From Runella sp. CRIBMP (GTDB lineage: Bacteria > Bacteroidota > Bacteroidia > Cytophagales > Spirosomataceae): a stretch of 64,000 bases of DNA. The notes beneath the pieces were generated by a model. It was not told where the DNA came from. It saw nothing but the letters and a program-made list of their open reading frames with translations, and did no database searches. Below, piece after piece: positions 1-9,058 of this stretch (the stretch's first letter is position 1; each line of letters opens with the position of its first letter). The DNA is taken from the NCBI RefSeq assembly GCF_009905605.1, contig NZ_JAAAKZ010000015.1, forward strand, positions 62,001 to 126,000, in the 5' to 3' direction. The translations under genes and the position numbers were made by a program.

Positions 1-2114
1 TATACGATAGAAAACTATACAGTTTTTCAGTGCAGAAACCGCTAAAAGCTCCCGCCAACATGGCAGAAGCACAAACCAGGTCTTTTCAAATCCCGAACCC
101 CGGCTGTTCAAACAATGAATTTGCACCCTGGGCACTTAAATACTACCGTGGTAAGCTCTATGTAGGAGTGGTATGTACGGCCGAAACCTCGCAAAAGAAA
201 AGCGATTTGAAGGCAGCTATCTATGAGTTTGACCCCAAAAGCACCGCTTTTAAAAGTATCTTTGAATTTGGGCTTGACTACCCTCGTGGACCCATTGATA
301 GTACGCCAGGATGCGACACCATCAACGGATGGCAGCCTTGGACCAACGTTTTTCCCAAACAATGCAACTATCCAGCGGGGAGTGCAGATCCTGTTTCGGC
401 ATTTGCCATTTATCCACAGCCAATTTTATCCGATATAGAATTTGATGATGATGGTGCGTTACTTATTGGATTTATGGACCGGCTTGGCTTACAAACAGGA
501 CAAAATCAACCTGGTATTGCGGTGGATGACACCTTGAATTATTATGGGTTTATGAGCGGCGACTTAATCAGAGCTCAGTATAATACCGACGGCACATACA
601 CTTTAGAAAACAACGGAAAGTCTGGTAATTTACAAGGTTACAGCGTCAACACCAATTCAGGTCCCGGCGGGGGGGAATTTTTCGGTGCAGATTACTGGCT
701 CAATAGCAGTAACGAAGTAGGACACCAAGAAATTACCAACGGAGCAATGCTCAAAATAGCGGGCATACCAGAAGTATTGACTTCAGCCATGGACCCTATA
801 CATGGGGTGTATTTGTCTACTGGTTTTATTGCCTTCGACACCAAAACGGGCAAACGAAACCGGAGTTTCTCTGTTTATTCACTCAACCCTGGCACATTGG
901 GCAAATCTGGTGGCGTAGGTGACTTAGCGAGAATTTGTGAGCCCGCTCCGCTCGAAATCGGGAACAAAGTGTGGTTTGATGCCAACAAAGATGGCATACA
1001 GACTCCCAATGAAGTGCCGCTTGACAATATTATTATCACCCTCCACGACATGCAAAATGGCGGGACTGAAGTAGCCCGCGATACCACAGCCAACGGCGGA
1101 CATTATTATTTTAATGACACAAACGTAATGGGTGGATTGAAACGAAAACATGCCTACGAAATTCGGATTGACCTGAATCAGAAAATTCCAACTTCGGTAC
1201 TGGACACCCTTCACGCCAATGACGGGCTTCAGGGACAAACCGTCAAACTGATTGATACCTTAACGATTTCGCCACTACGGGTAACGGGAGATAGCCAAAA
1301 TTTCCTTCGTGATTCTGATGCTGAACTCAACAATGATTCAACCCAAATAGTAGTAAAAGTAACGACAGGCGATGACTCCCAAAACAACTACACTTTTGAT
1401 ATTGGAATGACAATTGAAGAAAAAATTGATCTGGAAATCAAAAAACGCGTTATCGGAAATTGTGTACATGAAGTAGGCGATGAAGTTACGTTTGAAATAG
1501 TGGTTCGAAATGCCGCTATGACTTCAGCGGCCATTGCCGATAGTGTGATGATTGTAGATACCCTGGTTAGCAATCTAAGCTTTGTCAATTTCAGCGCAAG
1601 CAAAGGAACCTACAACCCATCAACACACATCTGGGGACCGTTCTCAATGCAGCCTGGTGAGTCGGACACCTTGACCATAACGGCCAAAATCAATACAACT
1701 AACAGCTTCAAAGGTGGTTTTTTGAGCAATCAGGCCGAAGTTATCAAGGCCATAGGAATCGATGTAGATTCTGAGCCCAATAACTCTGATAAGACCGAAG
1801 ATGATTATGCCATTGCCTACGTAAGTGTACCAATACCCATTTGTACATCCCGCAAAGACACCCTGATTATAAAGGCCCCTGACGGCTTTGCGTCTTATCA
1901 ATGGTTTAAAGATGGGGTCGAAATCACAGGAGCCACTGCCCAAACTTTATCAGTACATGAACCTGGAAACTACACTGTTAAAGTCGAGTCGGGCCAATGT
2001 CCAACCAACAACTGCTGCCCGATTGTAGTTAGAGAATACTGCGAATGTCCCGAAAACACATGTGTTCCGATTGTTTTGAAAATAATAAAAGCATCGCAAA
2101 GTACTTCTCCCTAA
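1..2114 (+). CDS. Large surface/secreted protein with SdrD-B-like and DUF11-like domains (5' end outside window)
   Basis: The reading frame is open to the first base of the window, so the true start lies upstream; a GTG at 30 is an internal codon. About 700 C-terminal residues are visible. An N-terminal part resembles beta-propeller-like repeats of surface proteins. It is followed by an SdrD-B-like Ig module near position 960 (IGNKVWFDANKDGIQ), with the calcium-loop pattern DANKDGIQTPNE. A DUF11-type module (LEIKKRV...VGDEVTFEIVVRN) starts near position 1425, and an Ig-like tail has the pattern YQWFKDG..ITGAT. The C-terminus is cysteine-rich (CECPENTC) and shows no clear type IX sorting domain. 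The role is probably adhesion or cell-surface structure; that is inference from domain type. The gene ends 7 bases before a perfect hairpin. Confidence 0.75.
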   Translation, partial: YDRKLYSFSVQKPLKAPANMAEAQTRSFQIPNPGCSNNEFAPWALKYYRGKLYVGVVCTAETSQKKSDLKAAIYEFDPKSTAFKSIFEFGLDYPRGPIDSTPGCDTINGWQPWTNVFPKQCNYPAGSADPVSAFAIYPQPILSDIEFDDDGALLIGFMDRLGLQTGQNQPGIAVDDTLNYYGFMSGDLIRAQYNTDGTYTLENNGKSGNLQGYSVNTNSGPGGGEFFGADYWLNSSNEVGHQEITNGAMLKIAGIPEVLTSAMDPIHGVYLSTGFIAFDTKTGKRNRSFSVYSLNPGTLGKSGGVGDLARICEPAPLEIGNKVWFDANKDGIQTPNEVPLDNIIITLHDMQNGGTEVARDTTANGGHYYFNDTNVMGGLKRKHAYEIRIDLNQKIPTSVLDTLHANDGLQGQTVKLIDTLTISPLRVTGDSQNFLRDSDAELNNDSTQIVVKVTTGDDSQNNYTFDIGMTIEEKIDLEIKKRVIGNCVHEVGDEVTFEIVVRNAAMTSAAIADSVMIVDTLVSNLSFVNFSASKGTYNPSTHIWGPFSMQPGESDTLTITAKINTTNSFKGGFLSNQAEVIKAIGIDVDSEPNNSDKTEDDYAIAYVSVPIPICTSRKDTLIIKAPDGFASYQWFKDGVEITGATAQTLSVHEPGNYTVKVESGQCPTNNCCPIVVREYCECPENTCVPIVLKIIKASQSTSP

Positions 2115-2121
2115 CTAAATC

Positions 2122-2168
2122 AAAAGCGAAGCGAGACTTATACACTACATAAGTCTCGCTTCGCTTTT
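2122..2168. terminator. Bidirectional terminator, perfect 19-bp stem
   Basis: Left arm 2122-2140 (starts AAAAGCGAAGCG) pairs without mismatch with right arm 2150-2168 across a 9-base loop. The stem has A-rich and T-rich ends. It lies between the convergent surface-protein gene and pabC, so it can end transcripts from both sides. Confidence 0.85.
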
Positions 2169-2190
2169 ACTTATTCTTGATAAACGTTAC

Positions 2191-2796
2191 TCAAAAACCA
2201 ATTTGACCGATTTCAATCACAGGAGTAGATTCAAAATCCAGCATGGCATTAATCAACCGAAGGTGGGTAAATGCAACCAAGTCCTCTACCCGAATTTTTT
2301 GTTCAACAATCACCCCTTCTCGTAGCAACTGAGCCCGTTTTGTTCCTTTTAGCAATGGCTTATCGGGAGTAGCCCATTGGCTGCCATCCCAAAACACCAC
2401 GTTGGCATAAGAGGTATCGGTAATTAGTCCTTCCTTAACTATCAATATCTCATCTGCTTTCCCACGTTTTTCAAAATTTTGTTGAAGAGCCACTCGGTTT
2501 TGAAATTTAAACCCATATTCAATCGCATCATCAACCACCACCAGCAGGCTTTTAATCACGCGGGGCTGGTAAGCCTCAAATTCAATTTTTTCAATCTCAC
2601 GGCCGTACGTTACCCGGCATTTATAAAGACCTTGGGTTGCCTCTTCCGGAACATCAATCAACTTATTCAAATCCCACTCTTTCGTAGCGCCAAAACACGC
2701 TAATCGTGTACTATTAAGCCGTTCGTTATGATACAAAAGGTTTGACAATTGTCCATCGGCCAGACGAATTGTTTCAATACATAGGGGTAAATTCAT
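2191..2796 (-). CDS. pabC: Aminotransferase class IV, aminodeoxychorismate lyase-like
   Basis: A 201-residue protein of the fold-type IV PLP aminotransferase family. It has the N-terminal LCIETIRLADGQLSNLLYHNERLN segment of the family and the middle motif ILIVKEGLITDTSYANVVFWDG, which lines the PLP site. It would release 4-aminobenzoate from aminodeoxychorismate in folate synthesis. It is shorter than E. coli PabC (about 270 residues), as is usual for this Bacteroidota subgroup. The start overlaps the end of the upstream pabB gene by 23 bases, implying translational coupling and a shared operon. Assignment rests on motif and neighbour; a branched-chain aminotransferase is less likely given the partner. 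Confidence 0.8.
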   Translation of the reverse strand: MNLPLCIETIRLADGQLSNLLYHNERLNSTRLACFGATKEWDLNKLIDVPEEATQGLYKCRVTYGREIEKIEFEAYQPRVIKSLLVVVDDAIEYGFKFQNRVALQQNFEKRGKADEILIVKEGLITDTSYANVVFWDGSQWATPDKPLLKGTKRAQLLREGVIVEQKIRVEDLVAFTHLRLINAMLDFESTPVIEIGQIGF

Positions 2797-3781
2797 GGGC
2801 TAGGGGTAAATAAACTTTGTCAATCACTTCGCGGTATTCTGACTGCGCTTCGCTACGGGCGGTAAGGCCGCCGCCGCTTTTAAAAACCAATCGATCATTT
2901 ATCTTTTCAATAAATCGAATCAAGACACCACTGTCTAGGTTCTCACCGTCAAAAACACCGGCAACTCCCGTATAATAGCCTCGTTCATAGCCTTCTGCCT
3001 CCTGAATTATTTCAAGCGTACGAGGTTTGGGCGCGCCGCTGATAGAGCCAGCGGGTAACAATTTAAACAACCAATCACCCAAGGTTTCGCGCCAATTATC
3101 GGGCATTGTTCCCGCAATTTCGGAGCTTACCTGCAACAATGTTTTTTGGTTAGTCTCAATTTTATCGATAAACCGATAGCGCTCTACCCATACTTTTTGG
3201 GCCACCATGCTCAGGTCATTACGAATCAAATCCACAATCGTAGCGTGCTCGGCGGCTTCTTTTACATCCGCCAATATCCGTTCTTGGGCCAAAGGCAAGT
3301 CAGCATCAATGGTGCCTTTCATCGGAAAAGACGCCACTCGATTGCCTCGAACTTGCACAAAAATTTCGGGTGAAAAACACACAAATTTATCACGCCACCA
3401 CAGCCGATATTTTGCTTTTGTCTGGTTAAAAATTGTCATTAAATCCAAATCAGTCGTTATCTCCGTACATACCGACAGATTTACCAAAAACGAATTACCT
3501 CGTTTTATCTGGTGAAGGACAAAATCAAATTTAGGGGAATACTGCTCAAATGAGAGTACACTTTTGTGGAATTGGGCGCGGGGTTGAGCGGCTTCCCCTT
3601 TTTTTGGGGTGTTGGTCAGGCCGTTGAATTGGTATAGCAACTCCTCGGCATTTACTTCATCCAAGCGCAAAACGACGGGTTGTTGGGCTAAAAAATCAAG
3701 GATAAACAAAAACGGGATGCGCGCACGCCCGTATTCGTTCATTTGGTGGATGGCTTCTGGTGGGGGGAGAATTGGTATCAT
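2774..3781 (-). CDS. pabB: Aminodeoxychorismate synthase component I
   Basis: A chorismate-binding enzyme of about 335 residues that aminates chorismate for 4-aminobenzoate and folate synthesis. Characteristic stretches are FPMKGTIDADLP, IVDLIRNDLSMVA and LLPAGSISGAPKPRTLEII, the last being the conserved C-terminal active-site block. The frame is open to 3868, but the family normally begins shortly before MNEYG-R...PFLFI, so ATG 3781 (or 3742) is preferred. No glutamine amidotransferase subunit (PabA) lies next to it, so the amidotransferase must be encoded elsewhere, perhaps shared with TrpG. Divergent from the barrel gene at 3844. Confidence 0.88.
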   Translation of the reverse strand: MIPILPPPEAIHQMNEYGRARIPFLFILDFLAQQPVVLRLDEVNAEELLYQFNGLTNTPKKGEAAQPRAQFHKSVLSFEQYSPKFDFVLHQIKRGNSFLVNLSVCTEITTDLDLMTIFNQTKAKYRLWWRDKFVCFSPEIFVQVRGNRVASFPMKGTIDADLPLAQERILADVKEAAEHATIVDLIRNDLSMVAQKVWVERYRFIDKIETNQKTLLQVSSEIAGTMPDNWRETLGDWLFKLLPAGSISGAPKPRTLEIIQEAEGYERGYYTGVAGVFDGENLDSGVLIRFIEKINDRLVFKSGGGLTARSEAQSEYREVIDKVYLPLAHEFTPMY

Positions 3782-3843
3782 TTCGCCATAAAATTCATAA
3801 CTTTCGTCAGCTTGTTCATGTTTACAAAGAAATTTTAACCGTT

Positions 3844-4935
3844 TTGATACATCAAAAATTCCAGTCAAGAATACTCTTTACGTTATTACAAACCCTTTTG
3901 CTGGGGTATATGCTTACGCAAAGGGCTTTTTCTCAGCAAAAACGGTTGAGTATTTTGCCATTTCCAGCGGTGTATTATTCGCCCGAAACGCGTTGGGCCT
4001 ACGGCGCGGCCTTGACCGCTACGTTTCGTTTCAAAAATGATTCCCTCCGAGCTCGTCCTTCGCAAATGAGTTTGGGCATTGTGTTTACCCAAGAGAAACA
4101 ATCGCTTTACTATTTACCGTTCCAGTTGTTTCTCAAAAATGCAGGATATTATTTCAACGGCGAACTGGGATTTTATAAGTACAACTATTATTACTTCGGC
4201 ATTGGCAATCAATCCGTGCCGAAGGAGCTTTTCGGGGTTGATTTTCCCCGCGTTAGGCTTAATTTTTTCAAAAAAATCTATCCTCATTTGTACATGGGCG
4301 TTCGGTATCAATACGAAGATTATCGCATCACTCAAACCATTCCTAACGGCGAATTTGCCAATGAGCGCGTTCCGGGTACGCCGCGCAGTATTACTTCGGG
4401 AGCGGGACTAGGACTATTTTACGACACACGGGACATTGTTTTTTTTCCGTCAAAAGGCATTACGGCCGACATTGCTTATTTCAACAATGCCCCTTTTTGG
4501 GGTGGGAATGCACTTTTTAACCGCTTGACGGGCGATTTTTCAGGCTACCAAACCTTATTTAAAAAAGTGGTTTTGGCAGGAAATCTGTTCAGTAGTTTTA
4601 CGTGGGGCAACGCTCCTTTTAATATGCTGTCTGAACTCGGTGGCGGCAAACGAATGCGCGGGTATTATCAAGGCCGCCTCCGCGACGACAATGTTTTGCT
4701 GGCTCAGGGCGAAGTACGTTTCGGTATTTTCAAACGCTTCGGTGGCGTATTTTTTGGGTCAACGGCTGTGTTGGGCAACCAAAAAGACATTTTGCGGTGG
4801 CATGACCCTAAATTTGCCTACGGCACAGGAATACGTTTTACGGCTAATCGCCGCGACCACCTCAACATTCGGCTTGACTATGCCATTGGCCAAGACGGTG
4901 GCAATTTTTATTTCACCATCGGCGAAGCTTTCTGA
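3844..4935 (+). CDS. BamA/TamA (Omp85)-type outer-membrane beta-barrel protein
   Basis: A protein of about 363 residues made only of a beta-barrel domain with alternating hydrophobic strands. The DTRD motif (GLFYDTRDIVFFPSKG) and the MRGYYQGRLRD motif match the family's RGF/Y loop. No POTRA domains are present, so it belongs to the short Omp85-like surface antigen group rather than BamA itself. The frame is open back to GTG 3760. The segment HQKFQSRILFTLLQTLLLGY...AFSQ makes a good signal peptide if translation starts at the TTG at 3844; no ATG fits, so the start is uncertain. Predicted role: outer-membrane insertion or export; substrate unknown. Confidence 0.75.
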   Translation: MIHQKFQSRILFTLLQTLLLGYMLTQRAFSQQKRLSILPFPAVYYSPETRWAYGAALTATFRFKNDSLRARPSQMSLGIVFTQEKQSLYYLPFQLFLKNAGYYFNGELGFYKYNYYYFGIGNQSVPKELFGVDFPRVRLNFFKKIYPHLYMGVRYQYEDYRITQTIPNGEFANERVPGTPRSITSGAGLGLFYDTRDIVFFPSKGITADIAYFNNAPFWGGNALFNRLTGDFSGYQTLFKKVVLAGNLFSSFTWGNAPFNMLSELGGGKRMRGYYQGRLRDDNVLLAQGEVRFGIFKRFGGVFFGSTAVLGNQKDILRWHDPKFAYGTGIRFTANRRDHLNIRLDYAIGQDGGNFYFTIGEAF

Positions 4936-5032
4936 CAATGTCTAATCCACAAAATTTGCAAAGCAGCCCAAAACCAATCAGTTGAGTAAAAACAAACCCA
5001 TTCAGTACAATCAACAGAAGCGTTAAGATTCT

Positions 5033-5731
5033 ATGCGTATATCGGTCATTATACCAACGTTCAACGAAGAAAAAAACATTGCCAAACTGGTAAAATACCT
5101 CCGAGAAGAGGGGGGGGAAGCATTGGCCAATATCATCGTAGTCGACGGCGGTAGCGAGGATAAAACTACCGAGATGGCCAGAAAGGCAGGTGCAACCGTT
5201 GTGATTTCACCCAAAAAAGGCCGCGCGGCTCAAATGAACTACGGAGCTAGTTTTGCCACAGGCCAAATTTTGTACTTCATTCACGCTGATGCACGCCCCC
5301 CTAGCGGTTTTGTCAACGATATTCAGAGCGCCATACGCCAAGGTTATCAATCGGGCTGCTATCGTTTCCGATTTGATTCAGACAAAACACTGCTCAAACT
5401 CAACAATTATTTAACACGTTTAAACATTCTTACCGCGCGTGGCGGCGACCAAACCCTGTTTATCACTCGCCCGTTGTTTGATGAACTCTACGGTTTTGAT
5501 GAATATTATGTCATCATGGAAGAATATGATTTGTTACGCCGGTTGTGGAGAAAAAATAGGGCCACGTTTAAAATCATCCCCAAAGAGGTTTGTGTATCGG
5601 CCCGCAAATACGACACCAACAGTTGGGCCCGCGTACAAGTGGCCAATCTGGTCGCCATGACCTTGTTTCGGTTGGGGGCCAAACCAGCCCGCATTGCTGC
5701 CACGTACAAAAAAATGCTTCATTACCAATAA
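5033..5731 (+). CDS. Family 2 glycosyltransferase (TIGR04283, arsenosugar-type)
   Basis: 232 residues with a GT-A fold: the N-terminus MRISVIIPTFNEEKNI and nucleotide-binding VVDGGSEDKT are followed by the DXD-type IHADARPP. The conserved RGGDQTLFITRPLFDELYGF block is characteristic of the TIGR04283 family, which takes its name from arsenosugar biosynthesis clusters. No radical SAM or DUF2064 partner gene is next to it here, so the arsenosugar role is not supported by context and the real acceptor is unknown. Starts at ATG with no obvious ribosome-binding site, typical for the phylum. Confidence 0.85.
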   Translation: MRISVIIPTFNEEKNIAKLVKYLREEGGEALANIIVVDGGSEDKTTEMARKAGATVVISPKKGRAAQMNYGASFATGQILYFIHADARPPSGFVNDIQSAIRQGYQSGCYRFRFDSDKTLLKLNNYLTRLNILTARGGDQTLFITRPLFDELYGFDEYYVIMEEYDLLRRLWRKNRATFKIIPKEVCVSARKYDTNSWARVQVANLVAMTLFRLGAKPARIAATYKKMLHYQ

Positions 5732-5796
5732 CATACACGCCAGTTGGCCCCAGCTCCCGATAAATCAATTATCGCACGGCAGAAAGGGGTTTTTAT

Positions 5797-5804
5797 TACA
5801 TTTG
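5797..5804 (+). promoter_or_regulatory. Putative -7 element (TACATTTG)
   Basis: Matches the Bacteroidota TAnnTTTG element 28 bases before the ATG at 5832. No good TTTG was found at the -33 distance, so this is a weak call. Confidence 0.35.
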
Positions 5805-5831
5805 TCTCCTCTACAAAAAAAACCAACCTTT

Positions 5832-6545
5832 ATGCAAAAAACTACGTACCTGCTCACCTTAGCGGGCTACCTTCTGCTAAGCTGCACGGCTTTTTCACAA
5901 GACTTTATTCCTGCTTATGACCGGTTTTCGGGCAAAGAAACATCCTACATCACCCTCGAAAACGGGACCAAACTAGAGGGCACCCTCGAAGACTTAGACC
6001 GTCGAAAAGGACTTATCGAAGAAGTGGTTATTAAAGACGCCACTGGCAAAAAAATCACGCTCAAGCCCGACCAAATCAAGTCCATGTACCTAATGCCCAG
6101 TGGACTTTCGAAACTCTCGACCAATATGGATGTGGGCACAAAAGTAAAAAAATGGGATGCACAATACATTGACAGTGAAATCATTAAAAAAGGCTACGCG
6201 TATTTTGAGAAAGCGAAGGTTGTGCTAAAAAAAGACCAAGAAATGCTGCTGATGCAGTTATTAAATCCTGGATTCAATAGCAAAATAAAGGTGTTTCATG
6301 ACCCCTTTGCGGCCGAAACCATGCGCGTGGGTTTTGGTGGTATGACCATGGCCGGCGGCGACGATAAATCGTATTATGTACAGGCGGGTGACCTACCTGC
6401 CAAAAAACTCAAAAAGAAAGAATACGAGGACGAAATCAAGGTAATGTATGCAAGTTGCCCTACGTTGGTAAAGAAAATCGGCGAAAAACTCCGCTGGTCG
6501 GAGTTTGCCAAGCATGTGTATGAGTTTTCGTTTGAATGTCCGTAA
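5832..6545 (+). CDS. Exported protein of unknown function
   Basis: 237 residues. The start at ATG 5832 gives a clear signal peptide (MQKTTYLLTLAGYLLLSCTAFSQ); the frame is open upstream but that part has no signal. The mature part begins DFIPAYDRFSGKETSYITLENGT and has a segment reminiscent of small Sm-like barrels (ITLENGTKLEGTLEDLDRRKG...ITLKPDQIKSMYL), followed by a lysine-rich C-terminal half. No catalytic motif recognised. The gene follows the glycosyltransferase by about 100 bases with its own possible promoter. Function not known. Confidence 0.75.
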   Translation: MQKTTYLLTLAGYLLLSCTAFSQDFIPAYDRFSGKETSYITLENGTKLEGTLEDLDRRKGLIEEVVIKDATGKKITLKPDQIKSMYLMPSGLSKLSTNMDVGTKVKKWDAQYIDSEIIKKGYAYFEKAKVVLKKDQEMLLMQLLNPGFNSKIKVFHDPFAAETMRVGFGGMTMAGGDDKSYYVQAGDLPAKKLKKKEYEDEIKVMYASCPTLVKKIGEKLRWSEFAKHVYEFSFECP

Positions 6546-6552
6546 AACAATG

Positions 6553-6582
6553 CGTAGAGACGCAATATATTGCGTCTCTACG
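6553..6582. repeat. Perfect 30-bp palindrome (REP-like), overlaps a stop codon
   Basis: CGTAGAGACGCAATA at 6553-6567 is followed directly by its exact reverse complement at 6568-6582. It lies between two convergent genes and may also act as a terminator. The TAG stop of the coiled-coil gene on the minus strand is part of the palindrome arm. Confidence 0.8.
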
Positions 6583-7525
6583 TGGCCTCCACTATCTTTT
6601 TTCTGAGCTCACCTTCTTCTATTACTATCTGATTATCAATCTGTTGACGCCGAACAACCAACGTATCCAAAACCTGCCCAACTTGACTAAATGCCTTCTG
6701 AGCCCCCGCCAAAGAGCGGTTAATCCGTTGTTGTACAATCCAGTCGGTAATCAGATTATCAAAAAACACATCCAAAAACCCTTCAACGCCCGTCAGCTCA
6801 ACGTCCAAATCAAGCGATTGCTTTATGTCCGCCAATTCACGGCGAAATTTTAATTCATAATGCCGCAATGAGCTTAGGGTTTTTCGGACGTCACCCAACC
6901 GCTGCTGCTTTACATAGCTGCTCAGCATTCCTCCACCCAACACATCCCAGGTACCCCAATTTTGGGTACTTTTGAGTTGTCTAGTCAATAATTCCAAAAT
7001 CTCTCGGTACAATTTCCCTGCTTCAAATGCCTCCGAGATTTCCAATTTCTGTTTTTTCAACGCTTGCCACTGCGTATGCCGTTGTTTTAATGCCTGAGCG
7101 GCTGGGGTAGGTTCGAGCAACAAAAGGGAAAGTTTGATTTCCAATTTTGCCTCCAACATTTCTTCGGCTTCATGGATTCTTTGCATTCGGACTTTCAGGC
7201 CTTCTACCTCCGCCTCATTGAGCGCCAACGATTGCTGCGCTTCATCGTATTTCAACTGCGCCATCAGTGCCTCCCGACGTTCTTTCTCCAACTGTTGGTC
7301 TTTGTTTCCCAGTATAGAATAAAACAAACCGACCAACGAAAGGCCTTCTAGCGCCGTTATGTCGGCTCGTTCTTTCGCTAGTTGTTCTTGTAAATGAGCC
7401 AACTGAGATTTTTGATTAGCCATTTTTGCCTCCATTTCAATCAAACGCGCTTCAACCCACTGCTTTTCTGCAATTTGGGTTTGCAGGTGTTGAAGTTCTT
7501 TGTTGAGACGAGTGTATTCTTCCAT
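6578..7525 (-). CDS. Coiled-coil protein of unknown function
   Basis: 315 residues, strongly heptad-like and charged from residue 1 to about 175 (for example MEEYTRLNKELQHLQTQIAE, then ALMAQLKYDEAQQSLALNEAEVEGLKVRM). A short non-coiled segment GLSLVGLFYSILGNK is followed by a glycine-rich WGTWDVLGGGMLSSYVKQQ stretch and a second helical region. No signal peptide or membrane segment is visible, so it is likely cytoplasmic. The stop codon lies inside a 30-bp palindrome, so that element may have changed the C-terminus. Function not known. Confidence 0.7.
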   Translation of the reverse strand: MEEYTRLNKELQHLQTQIAEKQWVEARLIEMEAKMANQKSQLAHLQEQLAKERADITALEGLSLVGLFYSILGNKDQQLEKERREALMAQLKYDEAQQSLALNEAEVEGLKVRMQRIHEAEEMLEAKLEIKLSLLLLEPTPAAQALKQRHTQWQALKKQKLEISEAFEAGKLYREILELLTRQLKSTQNWGTWDVLGGGMLSSYVKQQRLGDVRKTLSSLRHYELKFRRELADIKQSLDLDVELTGVEGFLDVFFDNLITDWIVQQRINRSLAGAQKAFSQVGQVLDTLVVRRQQIDNQIVIEEGELRKKIVEAT

Positions 7526-7574
7526 CTTGGTTATTTTTTGCTCAAAATAACTCGTTTAAATCCGTTTACCACGC

Positions 7575-7582
7575 TAACTTTG
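7575..7582 (+). promoter_or_regulatory. Putative -7 element (TAACTTTG)
   Basis: TAnnTTTG match 53 bases before the peptidase ATG at 7635; a TTTA at 7555-7558 is the best -33 candidate, with a spacer a little short. Confidence 0.4.
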
Positions 7583-7634
7583 GGGCAAACGGATTCAACC
7601 AAAGAAGAACGGTCTTTTTATCTATTCAAACCAA

Positions 7635-8999
7635 ATGAAAACATACATCGAACAAAACAAAGATAGATTTCTGAGTGAGTTGTTTGACTTGCTGCGTATT
7701 CCATCCGTCAGTGCTGACCCCAAATTTAAAGGCGATATGCGCCGCTGCGCGGAGGCCGTGAAAGAATCCATCCTGAAAGCTGGTGCCGACTTAGCCGAAA
7801 TTCACGAAACCCCGGGCCATCCGGTGGTGTATGGCGAAAAAATCATTGACCCAGCCCTGCCTACCGTCCTAATCTACGGTCACTACGACGTACAACCCGC
7901 CGACCCCTACGAACTTTGGGAAACGCCTCCTTTTGAGCCTACCATCAGAAATGAGCGCATTTATGCGCGTGGCTCCTGCGACGACAAAGGGCAATTTTAT
8001 ATGCACATCAAGGCCCTCGAAACCATGGTGGCTACTGGCTCGCTGACCTGCAACGTCAAAATCATGATTGAGGGCGAAGAAGAAGTAGGCTCCGACCATT
8101 TAGGAACTTTTGTACGTGAAAACAAAGAAAAACTCAAAGCAGACGTAATTCTGATTTCAGACACCAGCATCATTGCCAACGACGTGCCTTCTATCGAGGT
8201 GGGCTTGCGCGGACTTACGTATCTGGAGGTAGAAGTGACAGGTGCCAACCGCGATTTACACTCTGGAGTATATGGGGGCGCAGTAGCCAATCCCATCAAC
8301 GTGCTGTGTGAAATGATTGCGTCAATGAAAGACGAAAACAACCATATCACCATTGCTGGGTTTTATGATAAAGTGCAAGAACTCAGTGCCGAAGAGCGCA
8401 GCCTGATGAACGAAGCTCCGTTTGACCTTGACGAATACAAGCGCGACTTGGCCATCGATGAGCTTGAGGGCGAGACGGGCTATACCACTATTGAACGTAC
8501 GGGCATTCGTCCTACCCTCGATGTAAACGGAATCTGGGGCGGCTACACTGGCGAAGGTGCCAAAACGGTGTTGCCTTCAAAAGCCTACGCCAAAATCAGT
8601 ATGCGCCTCGTTCCCGACCAAAACAACGACGAAATCCTTGATATTTTTACCAAGCATTTCTTATCAATTGCGCCCCCTTCGGTCAAAGTAGTGGTAAAAC
8701 CGCATCACGGCGGACTTCCCTACGTTACCCCTGTAGATTCGGTAGAATATAAGGCTGCCGAATTGGCAATGAAAGAGGCATGGGGTGGCAAGCAGCCAGT
8801 ACCCACACGCGGCGGAGGAAGCATCCCCATCGTGGCGTTGTTTGAACAGGAGCTGGGCGTAAAATCAATCCTGATGGGCTTCGGACTCGACATCGACGCC
8901 CTCCATTCTCCCAACGAAAGCTACGGACTTTTTAACTTCTACAAAGGCATCGAAACCATCCCTTTGTTTTTCAAATACTATACCGAGTTGAAAAAATAA
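7635..8999 (+). CDS. M20 family dipeptidase
   Basis: 454 residues of a dinuclear zinc M20 peptidase. Visible motifs are YGHYDVQPAD (zinc His and catalytic Asp), RGSCDDKG (bridging Asp), EGEEEVGS (general-base Glu and zinc Glu), SDTSI and the C-terminal DIDALHSPNE with the last zinc His. The lid domain has GLRGLTYLEVEVTGANRDLHSGVYGG. It matches the cytoplasmic dipeptidase group that hydrolyses short peptides after import. No signal peptide. It is preceded by a likely promoter and stands alone. Confidence 0.92.
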   Translation: MKTYIEQNKDRFLSELFDLLRIPSVSADPKFKGDMRRCAEAVKESILKAGADLAEIHETPGHPVVYGEKIIDPALPTVLIYGHYDVQPADPYELWETPPFEPTIRNERIYARGSCDDKGQFYMHIKALETMVATGSLTCNVKIMIEGEEEVGSDHLGTFVRENKEKLKADVILISDTSIIANDVPSIEVGLRGLTYLEVEVTGANRDLHSGVYGGAVANPINVLCEMIASMKDENNHITIAGFYDKVQELSAEERSLMNEAPFDLDEYKRDLAIDELEGETGYTTIERTGIRPTLDVNGIWGGYTGEGAKTVLPSKAYAKISMRLVPDQNNDEILDIFTKHFLSIAPPSVKVVVKPHHGGLPYVTPVDSVEYKAAELAMKEAWGGKQPVPTRGGGSIPIVALFEQELGVKSILMGFGLDIDALHSPNESYGLFNFYKGIETIPLFFKYYTELKK

Positions 9000-9058
9000 G
9001 GTTGTTCGGCCAAACTTACCCCTGAGCGGGCTTTAAATATTTTGCCGTTTATTTTTTC

